The notes under the pieces are model-generated. The model was not told the origin of the DNA. It worked only from the letters and a program-made list of their open reading frames with translations, and ran no database searches. A stretch of DNA of 64,000 nucleotides, taken from positions 6,585 through 70,584 of the forward strand of contig JAAHGF010000030.1 of NCBI GenBank assembly GCA_010672585.1, given 5' to 3'. Position numbers and translations under genes: made by a program. Below are positions 56,778-64,000 of the stretch, piece after piece. The first letter of the stretch is position 1, and every line of letters starts with the position of its first letter. The stretch is from Okeania sp. SIO1I7 (GTDB taxonomy: Bacteria > Cyanobacteriota > Cyanobacteriia > Cyanobacteriales > Microcoleaceae).

Positions 56778-57234
56778 GAGTAGAAAGAAGGAAGAAGAAA
56801 GAAGGAAGAAGGAAGAAGGAAGAAAGAAGAAAGAAAAGCTTGCGTTGTCTGAGTTTTAAGTTTTTGGTATGTCCTAACCTTTGTTTAGACTGCTATAATT
56901 GTCAATTCAGTTATCAGTTAAGCCTCTTCCGAAAGAACTTTGTTAACAGTACTTCCTGCAATAGGAAAGCGAGAAGATGCAGAATTTTTTTGTCAAAGTT
57001 AAAGATTAATATATTTGGCAGTTTTTTTGATTGGCTAAATAATATTATGTCCGTTGAATACTTAATAAATAAAATCAATATTAAAAACAGGTAATAGGAG
57101 GATGTCAGGGAGATAAAAAAAAAGCTTTTCCAAGATAGATAATATTAAATAGGTTAATATTTGCTACAGATAATTGATTAGGGATATAGGGAGATAGCAG
57201 AATAACTTGTATTTAATCTAAATTTGTTATTTTA
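56778..57234. other. Spacer with GAAGAAGG repeat and a family C relic
   Basis: The first 60 bases are a GAAGAAGG run. TTGCGTTGTCTGAGTTTTAA (56842) is shared with 11516 and 13831. ATATTATGTCCGTTGAATAC at 57044 is a degenerate family C end. An 84-codon frame at 56840 has no coding signature. Confidence 0.55.
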
Positions 57235-57720
57235 TATCATGTCCGGATAATTAGGGCTTGCTGATTAATTCTAAAAGTATTGACTGGTATTGATTTTAGC
57301 GTTTTAGAGTTGAAAAAAAGTACCAACTTTTCGGTGGAAAGAGCTGCAAAAAGCTAGTATTTTGGGATGATTATGGCAGAAAAATTGAGAGACAAAACGC
57401 CCGCTCCTACCTCCTCGCTCATTCCCTGTTCTTCCCCTCCTGGGAGGGGTTAGGGGTGGGTTGTCTTCCCCTCCCCTCCTGGGAGGGGGAGGGGCTAGGG
57501 GTGGGTTGGGAGGGGTTAGGAGTCGGTTGTCTCCTGTCTCCTGTCTTCTACAAAGAGCAAAAAGACTTTCCATACGCAAACCCTAATTAGTGATAAAAAA
57601 ACTTTCTCCTTCTTCTCCTGTTCTTCCTCTTCCTCTTCCTTCTTCTTTTTTCTTTCTCTACTCCTGACTCCTGACTCCTACGTCGTTATTTATTTTATAA
57701 CTGTTCAACCGGACATGATA
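57235..57720. mobile_element. MITE family C, copy 4, carrying a nested family B element
   Basis: Ends TATCATGTCCGG and CCGGACATGATA, flanked by TTA at 57232-57234 and 57721-57723. A family B element occupies 57254-57583. Joining across it at TAATTA gives GTCCGGATAATTAGTGATAAA, which matches the uninterrupted copy near 7134-7150 read on the other strand. Confidence 0.88.
57254..57583. mobile_element. MITE family B, copy 3 (nested)
   Basis: This 330-bp element has left end GGGCTTGCTGATTAATTC and right end CCATACGCAAACCC, flanked by TAATTA at 57248-57253 and 57584-57589. The interior shows CCTCCTGGGAGGGG and GTCTCCTGTCTCCTGTC runs; open frames in it are artefacts. Confidence 0.88.
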
Positions 57721-57869
57721 TTACTATCTTATCTAGTTCAACTTTTTTCAGTTTTTGTCAAATAACTTTAGGATAATTTTTTGTATGTTAATTAATTAAA
57801 AAGACTTGATATAAAACCTTCAACCTAAAACCTACGACCTAAAACCTAAAACCTACAACCAAAGTAAAA

Positions 57870-58880
57870 ATGGATTTACTACGATCGCTTCCTTTAGGAC
57901 TATACTTAGAAAAACCCATAACATGGCTACATAAACTCGACCCTAGAGTTAAATTAATCTGGCTAATGAGCTTTCTGGTTAGCCCAGTTTTGAGTAGTTC
58001 CATCTGGCGTTTAATATTAGTAGTTATGTTAATTGTATTAACATTTAGTGCCTCAATTCCTTTACGAGTTTGGAAACGACAAATGGGTTGGTTGCTCACA
58101 TTATGTTCTTTAGTTTTTGTAATGAGCGCAGCTATTGCTCCTGATGGACTTTCAATTAACTATCAACCCCGTTTACCAAAAGATGAATTAACCTTTGCTG
58201 AACAAACTAATAATTTACCACCAGTACCAGAAGCAAGAAATTTTTCAAATTTTTTGGGATTAATAAAAACAGAAACTTCAACTGAATCAACTTCTGAAAC
58301 ACAACAGCAAAAACTAACAGAATTACCTCAACCTACCTCTTATAAATACGTCCTTTTTCAACAAAGACCACTAACTATAACTCGTCGTTCAGTAGACTTA
58401 GGTATTAGGATTGCCACTTTATTATTTACCGTTATTTATAGCACAAACTTATACCTTTTAACCACCGGCTCGGAAGAAATTACAGCAGGTATAGAAGACT
58501 TAATGCAACCTCTGAATAAATTGAATTTACCTGTAACAGAAATAAGTTTAACTTTGACGTTATCTTTAAGATTTATTCCCCTAGTTTTAGAGGAGATACA
58601 AAATTTAGTTCGTTCAGTTAGAACTAGGGCAATTAACTGGAAAAAACTAGGACTGCGACAAGCTTCTCAGGTGTGGTTAATAGTAGCAGAAAGACTATTA
58701 GAAAATTTGCTATTGCGAGCAGATCAAATTGCCAGTGCAATGAAAGTGCGAGGTTTTACAACTCCCGATCAACATAAAGTACAATGGCACGATCTACAGT
58801 TAAAGATATTGGACTGGTTAGTATTGGTTAGCTTAGTGTTATTCTGGTGGGTTAGGTTAGTTTGGGGAGGACAAAGTTAA
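57870..58880 (+). CDS. CbiQ/EcfT-family ECF transporter transmembrane protein
   Basis: This 336-residue integral membrane protein of energy-coupling-factor importers has hydrophobic segments (LIWLMSFLVSPVLSSS; LILVVMLIVLTFSASI; LTLCSLVFVMSAAIAP; LGIRIATLLFTVIYSTNLYL), the coupling-helix region IEDLMQPLNKLNLPVTEISL and the conserved DQIASAMKVRGFTTP near the C-terminus. A long Glu/Thr-rich loop (about residues 105-155) separates two membrane blocks. It sits in the conserved cyanobacterial position before pipX. The partner ATPases are encoded elsewhere. Confidence 0.9.
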   Translation: MDLLRSLPLGLYLEKPITWLHKLDPRVKLIWLMSFLVSPVLSSSIWRLILVVMLIVLTFSASIPLRVWKRQMGWLLTLCSLVFVMSAAIAPDGLSINYQPRLPKDELTFAEQTNNLPPVPEARNFSNFLGLIKTETSTESTSETQQQKLTELPQPTSYKYVLFQQRPLTITRRSVDLGIRIATLLFTVIYSTNLYLLTTGSEEITAGIEDLMQPLNKLNLPVTEISLTLTLSLRFIPLVLEEIQNLVRSVRTRAINWKKLGLRQASQVWLIVAERLLENLLLRADQIASAMKVRGFTTPDQHKVQWHDLQLKILDWLVLVSLVLFWWVRLVWGGQS

Positions 58881-59218
58881 AACAAAATTATATATTCTTA
58901 TAGATAATTATTTATCTGGTATTGTTATGTAGTAAAGTAAAAAATTTTAAAAGTCACTGATTTATGTTGTTGATAATTTTCAGACAAAAATTATAGGTTG
59001 ATATTTGAGCTGAATATCAAATAATTATAATTGCAGAAAATATATTTTCTGGGTCTATTTAATTCTAAGAGCATTTAATAATTTACAGAAAAAACAAAAA
59101 CCTAAATTTATCTGTTAAGCTGTAAAATCTAAAATCTAAAACAATTAGGGGCTTTCAATTGACAAAGGCCACTAAGTTATTTAAAAATCCTGTCATTATC
59201 TGCTGATTTTAAGCCTAA
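58881..59218. other. pipX upstream spacer
   Basis: 338 AT-rich bases with no open frame; it should hold the pipX promoter. An AAAATCTAAAATCTAAAAC run occurs at 59128. Confidence 0.45.
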
Positions 59219-59488
59219 ATGACCAACGAAACTTACATGAACCATCCTAACTTTGGCCTTTTATACAGGGTGTGCTTAGTTGAGGATAACAAAGAATTGT
59301 TTACTACCCTCTATGCCCAACGCTTATTTTTTTTAGTGACAAATGGAATAGGAGGTATTAAATTTGAACCTTTAGGTCGTTCAGACGCACGTTTAATGGT
59401 GGAAATTCGCCTCCGCCAACTGCGTCGAAATGGTCAAGCAATTGAATACCAAAAACTTCAGACAATTCACAAAAATACTTTTCAATAA
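59219..59488 (+). CDS. pipX: PipX, PII- and NtcA-binding coactivator
   Basis: This 89-residue cyanobacterial protein switches between PII (GlnB) and NtcA according to nitrogen and 2-oxoglutarate status. The sequence is characteristic: MNHPNFGLLYRVCLVEDNKE, LFTTLYAQRLFFLVTNGIGG and RLMVEIRLRQLRRNGQAIEY, giving the Tudor-like domain and the C-terminal helices. The ATG at 59219 gives the usual length; a second ATG (MNHPNF) six codons later is possible. Normally pipX and pipY are adjacent; here 383 bp of repeat-containing sequence separate them. Confidence 0.96.
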   Translation: MTNETYMNHPNFGLLYRVCLVEDNKELFTTLYAQRLFFLVTNGIGGIKFEPLGRSDARLMVEIRLRQLRRNGQAIEYQKLQTIHKNTFQ

Positions 59489-59871
59489 TTAAGCTGTTCT
59501 CTGCTTCTACTCAACTAAAGTAAAGTTAACTATATTGTCCGGCCTAATCTTGAAGAAGGCAGAAGGCAGAAGGCAGAAGGCAGAAGGCAGAAGGCAGAAG
59601 GCAGAAGGGAAAATTGCATGGGTATAGTCAACGACCGCCCACGGGTGTGTCCGATCGCCCCAAACAATTTTAAGTATCCCCCTTAACCGGAATTGGGTAG
59701 TTACACCTCTTTCTCTAAGAGGATAAAAAAAGAATATCCTGTATTTCAATCGCAATGACTCAGTTAGAGGTACTGATAACTGATAACTGATAACTGATAA
59801 CTGAAATGACGGTGGGATATTAAGCCCGCCACAGATAAAGATAATCATAAATTCTCAAATCTCAAGATAAA
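59489..59871. other. pipX-pipY spacer with AAGGCAG repeat
   Basis: Contains (AAGGCAG)n (59552-59606), CTAAGAGGATAAAAAAAGAA (a family D end fragment) and AACTGATAACTGATAACTG (59777-59802), the same unit found at 52890 and before proC. It is larger than the short pipX-pipY gap usual in cyanobacteria. Confidence 0.6.
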
Positions 59872-60567
59872 ATGGTTGAGTCCATTACTGAACGTATTAC
59901 TAAAATCCGCTCTAACTTACCTGCATCAATACGCTTAATTGCTGTAACTAAACAGGTATCAGTTGATGCTATTCGTACTGCTTATGCAGCAGGAATAAGA
60001 GATTTTGGGGAAAATAAAGTTCAAGAAGCAGAAGAAAAGCAAGCCCAATTACGAGATTTACCAGAGATTACCTGGCATCTGATTGGCCACTTGCAATCTA
60101 ATAAAGCAGCAAAAGCCTTACAGCAGTTTCAATGGATTCATTCTGTAGATAGTTTAAAATTGGCCCAACGCCTAGACCGTTTAGCAGAAGAGTTATCTTG
60201 TAGTCCTAATATTTGCCTGCAAGTCAAAATTTTACCCGACCCTAATAAGTATGGGTGGAGCATACCAGAATTAATTGCTGACTTACCACAGTTAAATCAG
60301 TTTCAAAATCTGAAAATTAAGGGTCTAATGACTATTCCACCCCAAGGATTAGAGCATGGGCAAACCTTATCAGTATTTGAGAAAACTCAGGAATTAGCCC
60401 AGGAAATTAGCAAAAAAAATTTGTCTAATATAAATATCCAAGAACTTTCAATGGGAATGTCAGAAGATTATAATCTAGCCATAACTGCTGGTACGACTAT
60501 GGTCAGACTAGGTAGAATTCTATTTGGTGAGAGGAGGATTACACATAAAAAGGTTGAAAGCTCCTAG
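59872..60567 (+). CDS. pipY: PipY (YggS-type PLP-binding protein), C-terminus altered
   Basis: This 231-residue PLP homeostasis protein forms a single TIM barrel. The lysine for PLP is in RLIAVTKQVSVDAIRTAY, with DFGENKVQEAEEKQ, WHLIGHLQSNKAAKAL, GLMTIPP and ELSMGMSEDYNLAITAGTTM as signatures. It is the partner gene of pipX. The last residues THKKVESS and the stop lie inside an IS605-type hairpin (60561-60581), so the original end has probably been replaced. The barrel is complete, so activity is likely kept. Confidence 0.94.
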   Translation: MVESITERITKIRSNLPASIRLIAVTKQVSVDAIRTAYAAGIRDFGENKVQEAEEKQAQLRDLPEITWHLIGHLQSNKAAKALQQFQWIHSVDSLKLAQRLDRLAEELSCSPNICLQVKILPDPNKYGWSIPELIADLPQLNQFQNLKIKGLMTIPPQGLEHGQTLSVFEKTQELAQEISKKNLSNINIQELSMGMSEDYNLAITAGTTMVRLGRILFGERRITHKKVESS

Positions 60568-60581
60568 CCTTGAGGCGGGAG
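60561..60581. mobile_element. IS200/IS605-type left-end hairpin
   Basis: CTCCTAGCCTTGAGGCGGGAG forms a stem (CTCC..GCC / GGC.GGAG) with a TTGA loop and overlaps the pipY stop. Together with the tnpB remnant to the right it marks an old IS605-group insertion. Confidence 0.6.
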
Positions 60582-60948
60582 ATGAAAATGACAGTGCGGG
60601 ATAAATCCGGCCTAAGTGATAGAATGAAAGCTTGAACAAGGCGTTCATCTGCACCTGGAACTGTCCTAGTACGGAGAAATCCCGGCAAAGAAGAAACAAC
60701 GGTTGATACACTCAACTACAGTATGACTATAATTACTTCAAGCAACGATAGGACAGGGAGTATACCATTTTGGCATATTGATAGAACCTCCCGAAAGCTA
60801 ACAATGTGAATACAAGTGAGTTTCTAGGGACGCTTTGACTGGTTTGACCTAGATAAGTCTCTGGGTAACAGCTCATAATAAGCAAGCAATGTGTATTTGT
60901 CCCGTTGCGTAGTATCTGCTTAAAATGCCTGTATCTTTAATTATCGGG
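60582..60948. other. Eroded 5' part of the IS605-type element
   Basis: About 370 bases between the hairpin and the readable tnpB remnant. No open frame above 30 codons; I could not see tnpA or the N-terminal part of tnpB in any frame. It is either deleted or mutated beyond recognition. Confidence 0.5.
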
Positions 60949-61314
60949 GAGAAGTCATTAAATCTGAGGACTTATGATTGTCCAGAATGTGGCTTGTCAA
61001 TAGACCGCGACTTGAATGTGTCAATTAATTTAAAAAAGCGAGTGCTAATTGGCGAGGTTTCCTACGGGGAATATATATAAAGTGCGGAATTACTTCCGCA
61101 CACAGCTCCTCCAGAATGTAAGACGCACTCAAAAGATGCCGTTGGCTTGACTGTTTCGGCTGTCGCCGACATGAAAATGCTTGTGGATGAGTAACTGTCT
61201 ACGGTCTCACAAGAAGCAGGAAGTAAACATCAATTCGTCACTGTTTGTGAGGTGTTGTGTCAGTTTTATGAAGCAGAAGTCAAAAGGACTGATATGCTAT
61301 CAAATACAACTTAA
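60949..61314 (+). pseudogene. tnpB: TnpB (IS605-type) C-terminal remnant
   Basis: The frame from about 60949 reads SLNLRTYDCPECGLSIDRDL and on NVSINL, the zinc-ribbon and last catalytic-Asp region of TnpB, then drifts into a stop at 61078-61080. Further right EAGSKHQFVTVCEVLC (ending 61314) is the expected TnpB tail in the same direction. Only one CxxC is present, and the N-terminal RuvC parts are missing. A hairpin GTGCGGAATTACTTCCGCAC (61082-61101) lies in the 3' part. Non-functional. Confidence 0.82.
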
Positions 61315-61395
61315 AAAGTAAAAATAGTAGTAAACCTACGATTAAGCTACCTTGGGACAATAGTCCGAATTTGACAGTAGCGAAGGAGTAATTTA
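61315..61395. promoter_or_regulatory. sepF leader
   Basis: About 80 bases upstream of sepF with GCGAAGGAG ten bases before the ATG as the ribosome-binding site. The promoter lies either here or in the IS605 remnant. Confidence 0.5.
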
Positions 61396-62034
61396 ATGGT
61401 GAATGGTATTTTTTCCAAACTAAAAGATTTTGTGGGACTCAACGAACAAGTTGAGTACGAATATGATTACGATGAAGTGGAAGGAGAACAATATCAAAGT
61501 GTTTATCCTCCACAAGAACAAGCTCCTGCTGCTGTACCAGTAGCAGAAGAGGAAAGTCGCAGTCGCCGATTAAGAAATAGGGCCACTGCTGCGACAACAA
61601 CAACAAGCAGCACAGGTATTACTGGAGCTGTTAAATCAGAATCTGGAATGGGATCGGTTATGAACAATGTAATTGGAATGCCTGGCGCTTTAAATGGAAT
61701 GTCTGAAGTTGTGGTTATGGAACCACGAACTTTTGAAGAAATGCCTCAAGCAATTCGTGCTCTACGGGAGCGCAAGTCCGTGGTTTTAAATTTGACCATT
61801 ATGGACCCAGACCAAGCTCAAAGGGCAGTGGACTTTGTAGCAGGTGGTACTTATGCTCTGGATGGTCATCAAGAACGCATCGGAGAAAGTATTTTTCTGT
61901 TTACACCAAGCTGCGTGCAAGTCAGAACTCAAGCAGGTGTAGTCAACGAGATTTCTCAGACTCAACCACGCCCTCGTGTGGGAACTTCTGGGTCTCAAGT
62001 TTGGCAACCGGAGCAAGTTCAAATGATGCAATAA
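61396..62034 (+). CDS. sepF: Cell division protein SepF (Cdv2)
   Basis: This 212-residue division factor tethers and bundles FtsZ. The N-terminal amphipathic membrane helix is [20 protein letters not shown], followed by a Glu/Pro/Gln-rich linker and a Thr-rich stretch, then the SepF core ([71 protein letters not shown]). It is in the usual place before proC. Ribosome-binding site GCGAAGGAGT supports the start. Confidence 0.96.
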   Translation: MVNGIFSKLKDFVGLNEQVEYEYDYDEVEGEQYQSVYPPQEQAPAAVPVAEEESRSRRLRNRATAATTTTSSTGITGAVKSESGMGSVMNNVIGMPGALNGMSEVVVMEPRTFEEMPQAIRALRERKSVVLNLTIMDPDQAQRAVDFVAGGTYALDGHQERIGESIFLFTPSCVQVRTQAGVVNEISQTQPRPRVGTSGSQVWQPEQVQMMQ

Positions 62035-62428
62035 TAGCTAGGGAATTTTGGGTATGGGGTCAAAAAAAATATAATTAGCGCTAATTATATATCTAATACC
62101 AATTCACTCTAAGGATGTCACAAATAGTCAGCAACTAATGATGTGGAATAATAGGCTGAAATTATTGTTTAGTTAAAACTTTAAGTCTATCAACTTTTAC
62201 TTCGCGCCTTCTAACTTCGCGCCTTCTAACTTTTGACTTCCGTGAAACGGTATAAGAACCCATTCCCAATTCCCAATTCATCTTGAAAATTTGGTAAGTG
62301 GGAAACCACCGTATTTTAAGCAGTGGATGGAAACGACGCGACGGGTTTTAACCCGAAGATATTCTTGATGTCAAGTCTCCTTATTGTAGGAGGTACTGAT
62401 AACTGATAACTGATAACTGATAACTGAA
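62035..62428. other. sepF-proC spacer
   Basis: About 390 bases without a gene. It includes TTCGCGCCTTCTAACTTCGC repeats (62203-62232), TTGGTAAGTGGGAAACCACC (compare 29018) and ACTGATAACTGATAACTGA directly upstream of proC, the same unit as before pipY. Confidence 0.55.
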
Positions 62429-63256
62429 ATGGCAACTGCAAAGCTTGGTTTAATTGGTGGTGGGGTAATGGGTGAAGCTTTATTATCCCGACTGCTCGAA
62501 CAGAAAATTTATCAACCCTCAGAAATTTTAGTTAGTGACCCGCAGCAACAAAGGCGGGATTTTTTAGCACGGGAATATGGGGTAGAGGTAACTACTGATA
62601 ATCGTTTGGTTGTTACTACTACAATGGAAGTATTGTTGCTGGCGGTTAAACCTCAAATATTTGATGTCATAGCATCGGAATTGGCAGACTGGCAAGTTGG
62701 TGGCGAGACTATAACGGGAGCTTTGGTAATCTCAATTATGGCAGGTGTACCTCTGCAAAGGTTGGAGGCAGCTTTCCAATCACGACCTATGGTAAGAGTC
62801 ATGCCTAATGCTCCAGCGACAGTAGGTGCAGGAATGAGCGCGATCGCTCCTGGTAAGCATATTCAACCGGAACATCGGCAGTTAGCTACTCGCATTTTAC
62901 AGTCGGTAGGAAAGGTAGTGGAAGTTCCAGAAACTTTGATGGATGCAGTTACGGGTTTATCTGGTTCGGGACCTGGTTATGTGGCAATTTTAATTGAGTC
63001 CTTGACAGATGGGGGAGTTCGTGCTGGTTTGCCTAGAGCGATCGCTTATCAGTTAGCATTACAGACAGTTTTAGGTACGGCAGTTATGTTACAGGAGTCG
63101 GGAATGCACCCTGCACAGTTGAAAGACCGGGTAACAAGTCCTGGAGGAACAACTATTGCTGGAATTGCGGAATTAGAAAGTTTGGGTTTTCGTTCTGCTT
63201 TAATTGAAGCAGTGGTGGCAGCAAAAGAAAGGTCTCAAGAGTTAGGTAATAGTTAA
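62429..63256 (+). CDS. proC: Pyrroline-5-carboxylate reductase
   Basis: This 275-residue enzyme catalyses the last step of proline synthesis. The N-terminal Rossmann motif is LGLIGGGVMGEALLSRLLEQ, followed by LLAVKPQIFDVIA, VRVMPNAPATVGAGMSAIAP and the C-terminal dimer helices with TGLSGSGPGYVAILIESLTD and VTSPGGTTIAGIAELESLGF. The start at 62429 sits immediately after an AACTGATAACTGA repeat with no clear Shine-Dalgarno. Full length. It is the last gene of the pipX-pipY-sepF-proC cluster. Confidence 0.97.
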   Translation: MATAKLGLIGGGVMGEALLSRLLEQKIYQPSEILVSDPQQQRRDFLAREYGVEVTTDNRLVVTTTMEVLLLAVKPQIFDVIASELADWQVGGETITGALVISIMAGVPLQRLEAAFQSRPMVRVMPNAPATVGAGMSAIAPGKHIQPEHRQLATRILQSVGKVVEVPETLMDAVTGLSGSGPGYVAILIESLTDGGVRAGLPRAIAYQLALQTVLGTAVMLQESGMHPAQLKDRVTSPGGTTIAGIAELESLGFRSALIEAVVAAKERSQELGNS

Positions 63257-63592
63257 AATAGTCCAGTAGGGTGCGTTAATTAAATGTAACGCACCATCTA
63301 GATCGGAACTTACGCCACTGACAATATATATAGGGTTTTGGTGTGTTACGCTACCGCTAACACACCCTACTGGACTCCTGACTTCTCCCTTATTAACAAG
63401 CTATCGGCGCTTCCCTGCGGGATGCTATGCAAACAGCTAAAATCGGCGGGTTCGGCGTCCCCCACGCTGACTTGAAAAAGCGCGTGTTGTGCCTGTTCTG
63501 GGGGTTTTTAGACGCGGAGCGGCTTGTCTTGAGTATCCCCCATCATACGCCTTGAGAGCTGACCGCTGATCGCTGAGGTGCTGACTGCTATT
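63257..63592. repeat. Spacer with inverted GTGCGTTA / TAACACACC repeat
   Basis: GTCCAGTAGGGTGCGTTA (63261-63278) and TAACACACCCTACTGGAC (63357-63375) are inverted and enclose a second small AACGCACC motif and an ACAATATATATAGGG stretch. The outer motif is also found singly at 25757. Next come GCTTCCCTGCGGGATGCT and a GGTTCGGCGTCCCCC block. No gene. Confidence 0.65.
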
Positions 63593-64000
63593 TCAAAACA
63601 CAATTTTTGGATGAACTAACTCAAAACCTTCATCCCTCAATTTTTTATTTGATACTCTGGCATTAAAAGGGCGCATTGATGAGGTGGAACCATCCCAAGA
63701 AACTTTTTCTAAACCTTGATATTTATGTAAACTATCAAGTAATTCTCTACCTTTCATTGGTGCATCATTAACTAAGTTGTAAATACCCTGCAACTGTCTG
63801 TCTCTAGCAAATTCTACAGCACCGACGATATCATCTAAGTGAATCCAGTTTGTGACATAATCACCAGTCCCAGGGCGAGTTTTGCCTGCCGACCTACTAA
63901 AAATTTTGATTAGCTCTCTACCGGGACCGTAAATTCCCCCTAGACGCAGAATACATACTGGTTGCTGGGGAGTGGATGCAGATAATAATACTTTTTCAGT
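63593..64000 (-). CDS. NAD-dependent epimerase/dehydratase (SDR), partial
   Basis: The gene runs off the right edge; 136 C-terminal residues are visible. VCILRLGGIYGPGRELIKIF, YVTNWIHLDDIVGAVEFARD and GIYNLVNDAPMKGRELLDSL are typical of extended short-chain dehydrogenases of the YeeZ/epimerase type. The Rossmann NAD motif and catalytic Tyr-x-x-x-Lys are beyond the window. The substrate is unknown. Confidence 0.88.
   Translation of the reverse strand, partial: TEKVLLSASTPQQPVCILRLGGIYGPGRELIKIFSRSAGKTRPGTGDYVTNWIHLDDIVGAVEFARDRQLQGIYNLVNDAPMKGRELLDSLHKYQGLEKVSWDGSTSSMRPFNARVSNKKLRDEGFELVHPKIVF

Noticed and set aside
56840-57094. 84-codon frame after der
   Set aside because: Crosses a repeat phrase shared with other spacers and a family C relic; no coding signature.

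Overview
The window is a cyanobacterial chromosome segment, most like a filamentous Trichodesmium/Okeania-type genome. The evidence is the gene content: RpaA, PipX, PipY/YggS, SepF, a photosystem II S4 protein, a CAAD-domain thylakoid protein, a TLP40-like lumenal cyclophilin, XisI proteins and GUN4. GCGATCGC (HIP1) octamers recur inside genes, for example in lepB, accB, proS and aroA. Base composition is AT-rich, and the genes listed here cover only about 60 percent of the 64 kb. The genus is an inference.

Layout. 1-2.5 kb: tandem repeat, then a two-gene rloA-rloB (AAA ATPase plus TOPRIM-like) defence-type unit split by a miniature transposon. 3.2-13.7 kb: housekeeping genes (lepB, lumenal cyclophilin, efp, accB, cupin, GerMN protein, proS). 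13.9-15.1 kb: a 134-bp tandem array. 15.3-24.9 kb: LuxR-type regulator divergent from a rhodanese, a Nudix hydrolase, a secreted peptidylarginine-deiminase-like protein, rpaA and small envelope proteins. 24.9-27.6 kb: a 2.7-kb stretch with no recognisable gene. 27.6-40.3 kb: aroA, CAAD protein, ParA remnant, copA, an orphan ABC ATPase and a VIT/VWA protein, separated by dense nested repeats. 40.6-49 kb, the accessory zone: coiled-coil membrane protein, two xisI genes each preceded by a remnant of xisH, a KAP NTPase carrying an interrupted GUN4 domain, and a vapBC pair whose toxin has an in-frame stop. 49-64 kb: core genes (PSII S4 protein, serA, prmA, der) and the conserved cyanobacterial set cbiQ-like/pipX/pipY/sepF/proC, with a decayed IS605-type tnpB between pipY and sepF, ending in a partial epimerase.

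The dominant feature is layers of short non-autonomous mobile elements. Several families can be delimited to the base by inverted ends and target duplications: family A (8-bp duplication, ends GGCGTTGCTGA), B (TAATTA target, ends GGGYTTGC), C (TWA, ends TATCATGTCCGG), E (4 bp, ends ACCCACATTCCGC) and F (11-12 bp, ends CAGGG). They nest in one another, and intact copies elsewhere in the window supply the empty sites. They also edit genes: an A element separates rloA from rloB and supplies the present rloB start codon, a C end supplies the stop of the Nudix gene, and an IS605-type end supplies the stop of pipY.

The most unusual protein is the 979-residue KAP NTPase, whose C-terminal GUN4 domain is interrupted by a hydrophobic Val/Ala/Gly tract encoded by a trinucleotide repeat. 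The deiminase-like protein appears to lack its catalytic cysteine. No rRNA, tRNA or CRISPR array was recognised. All family assignments come from reading motifs, not from database searches.
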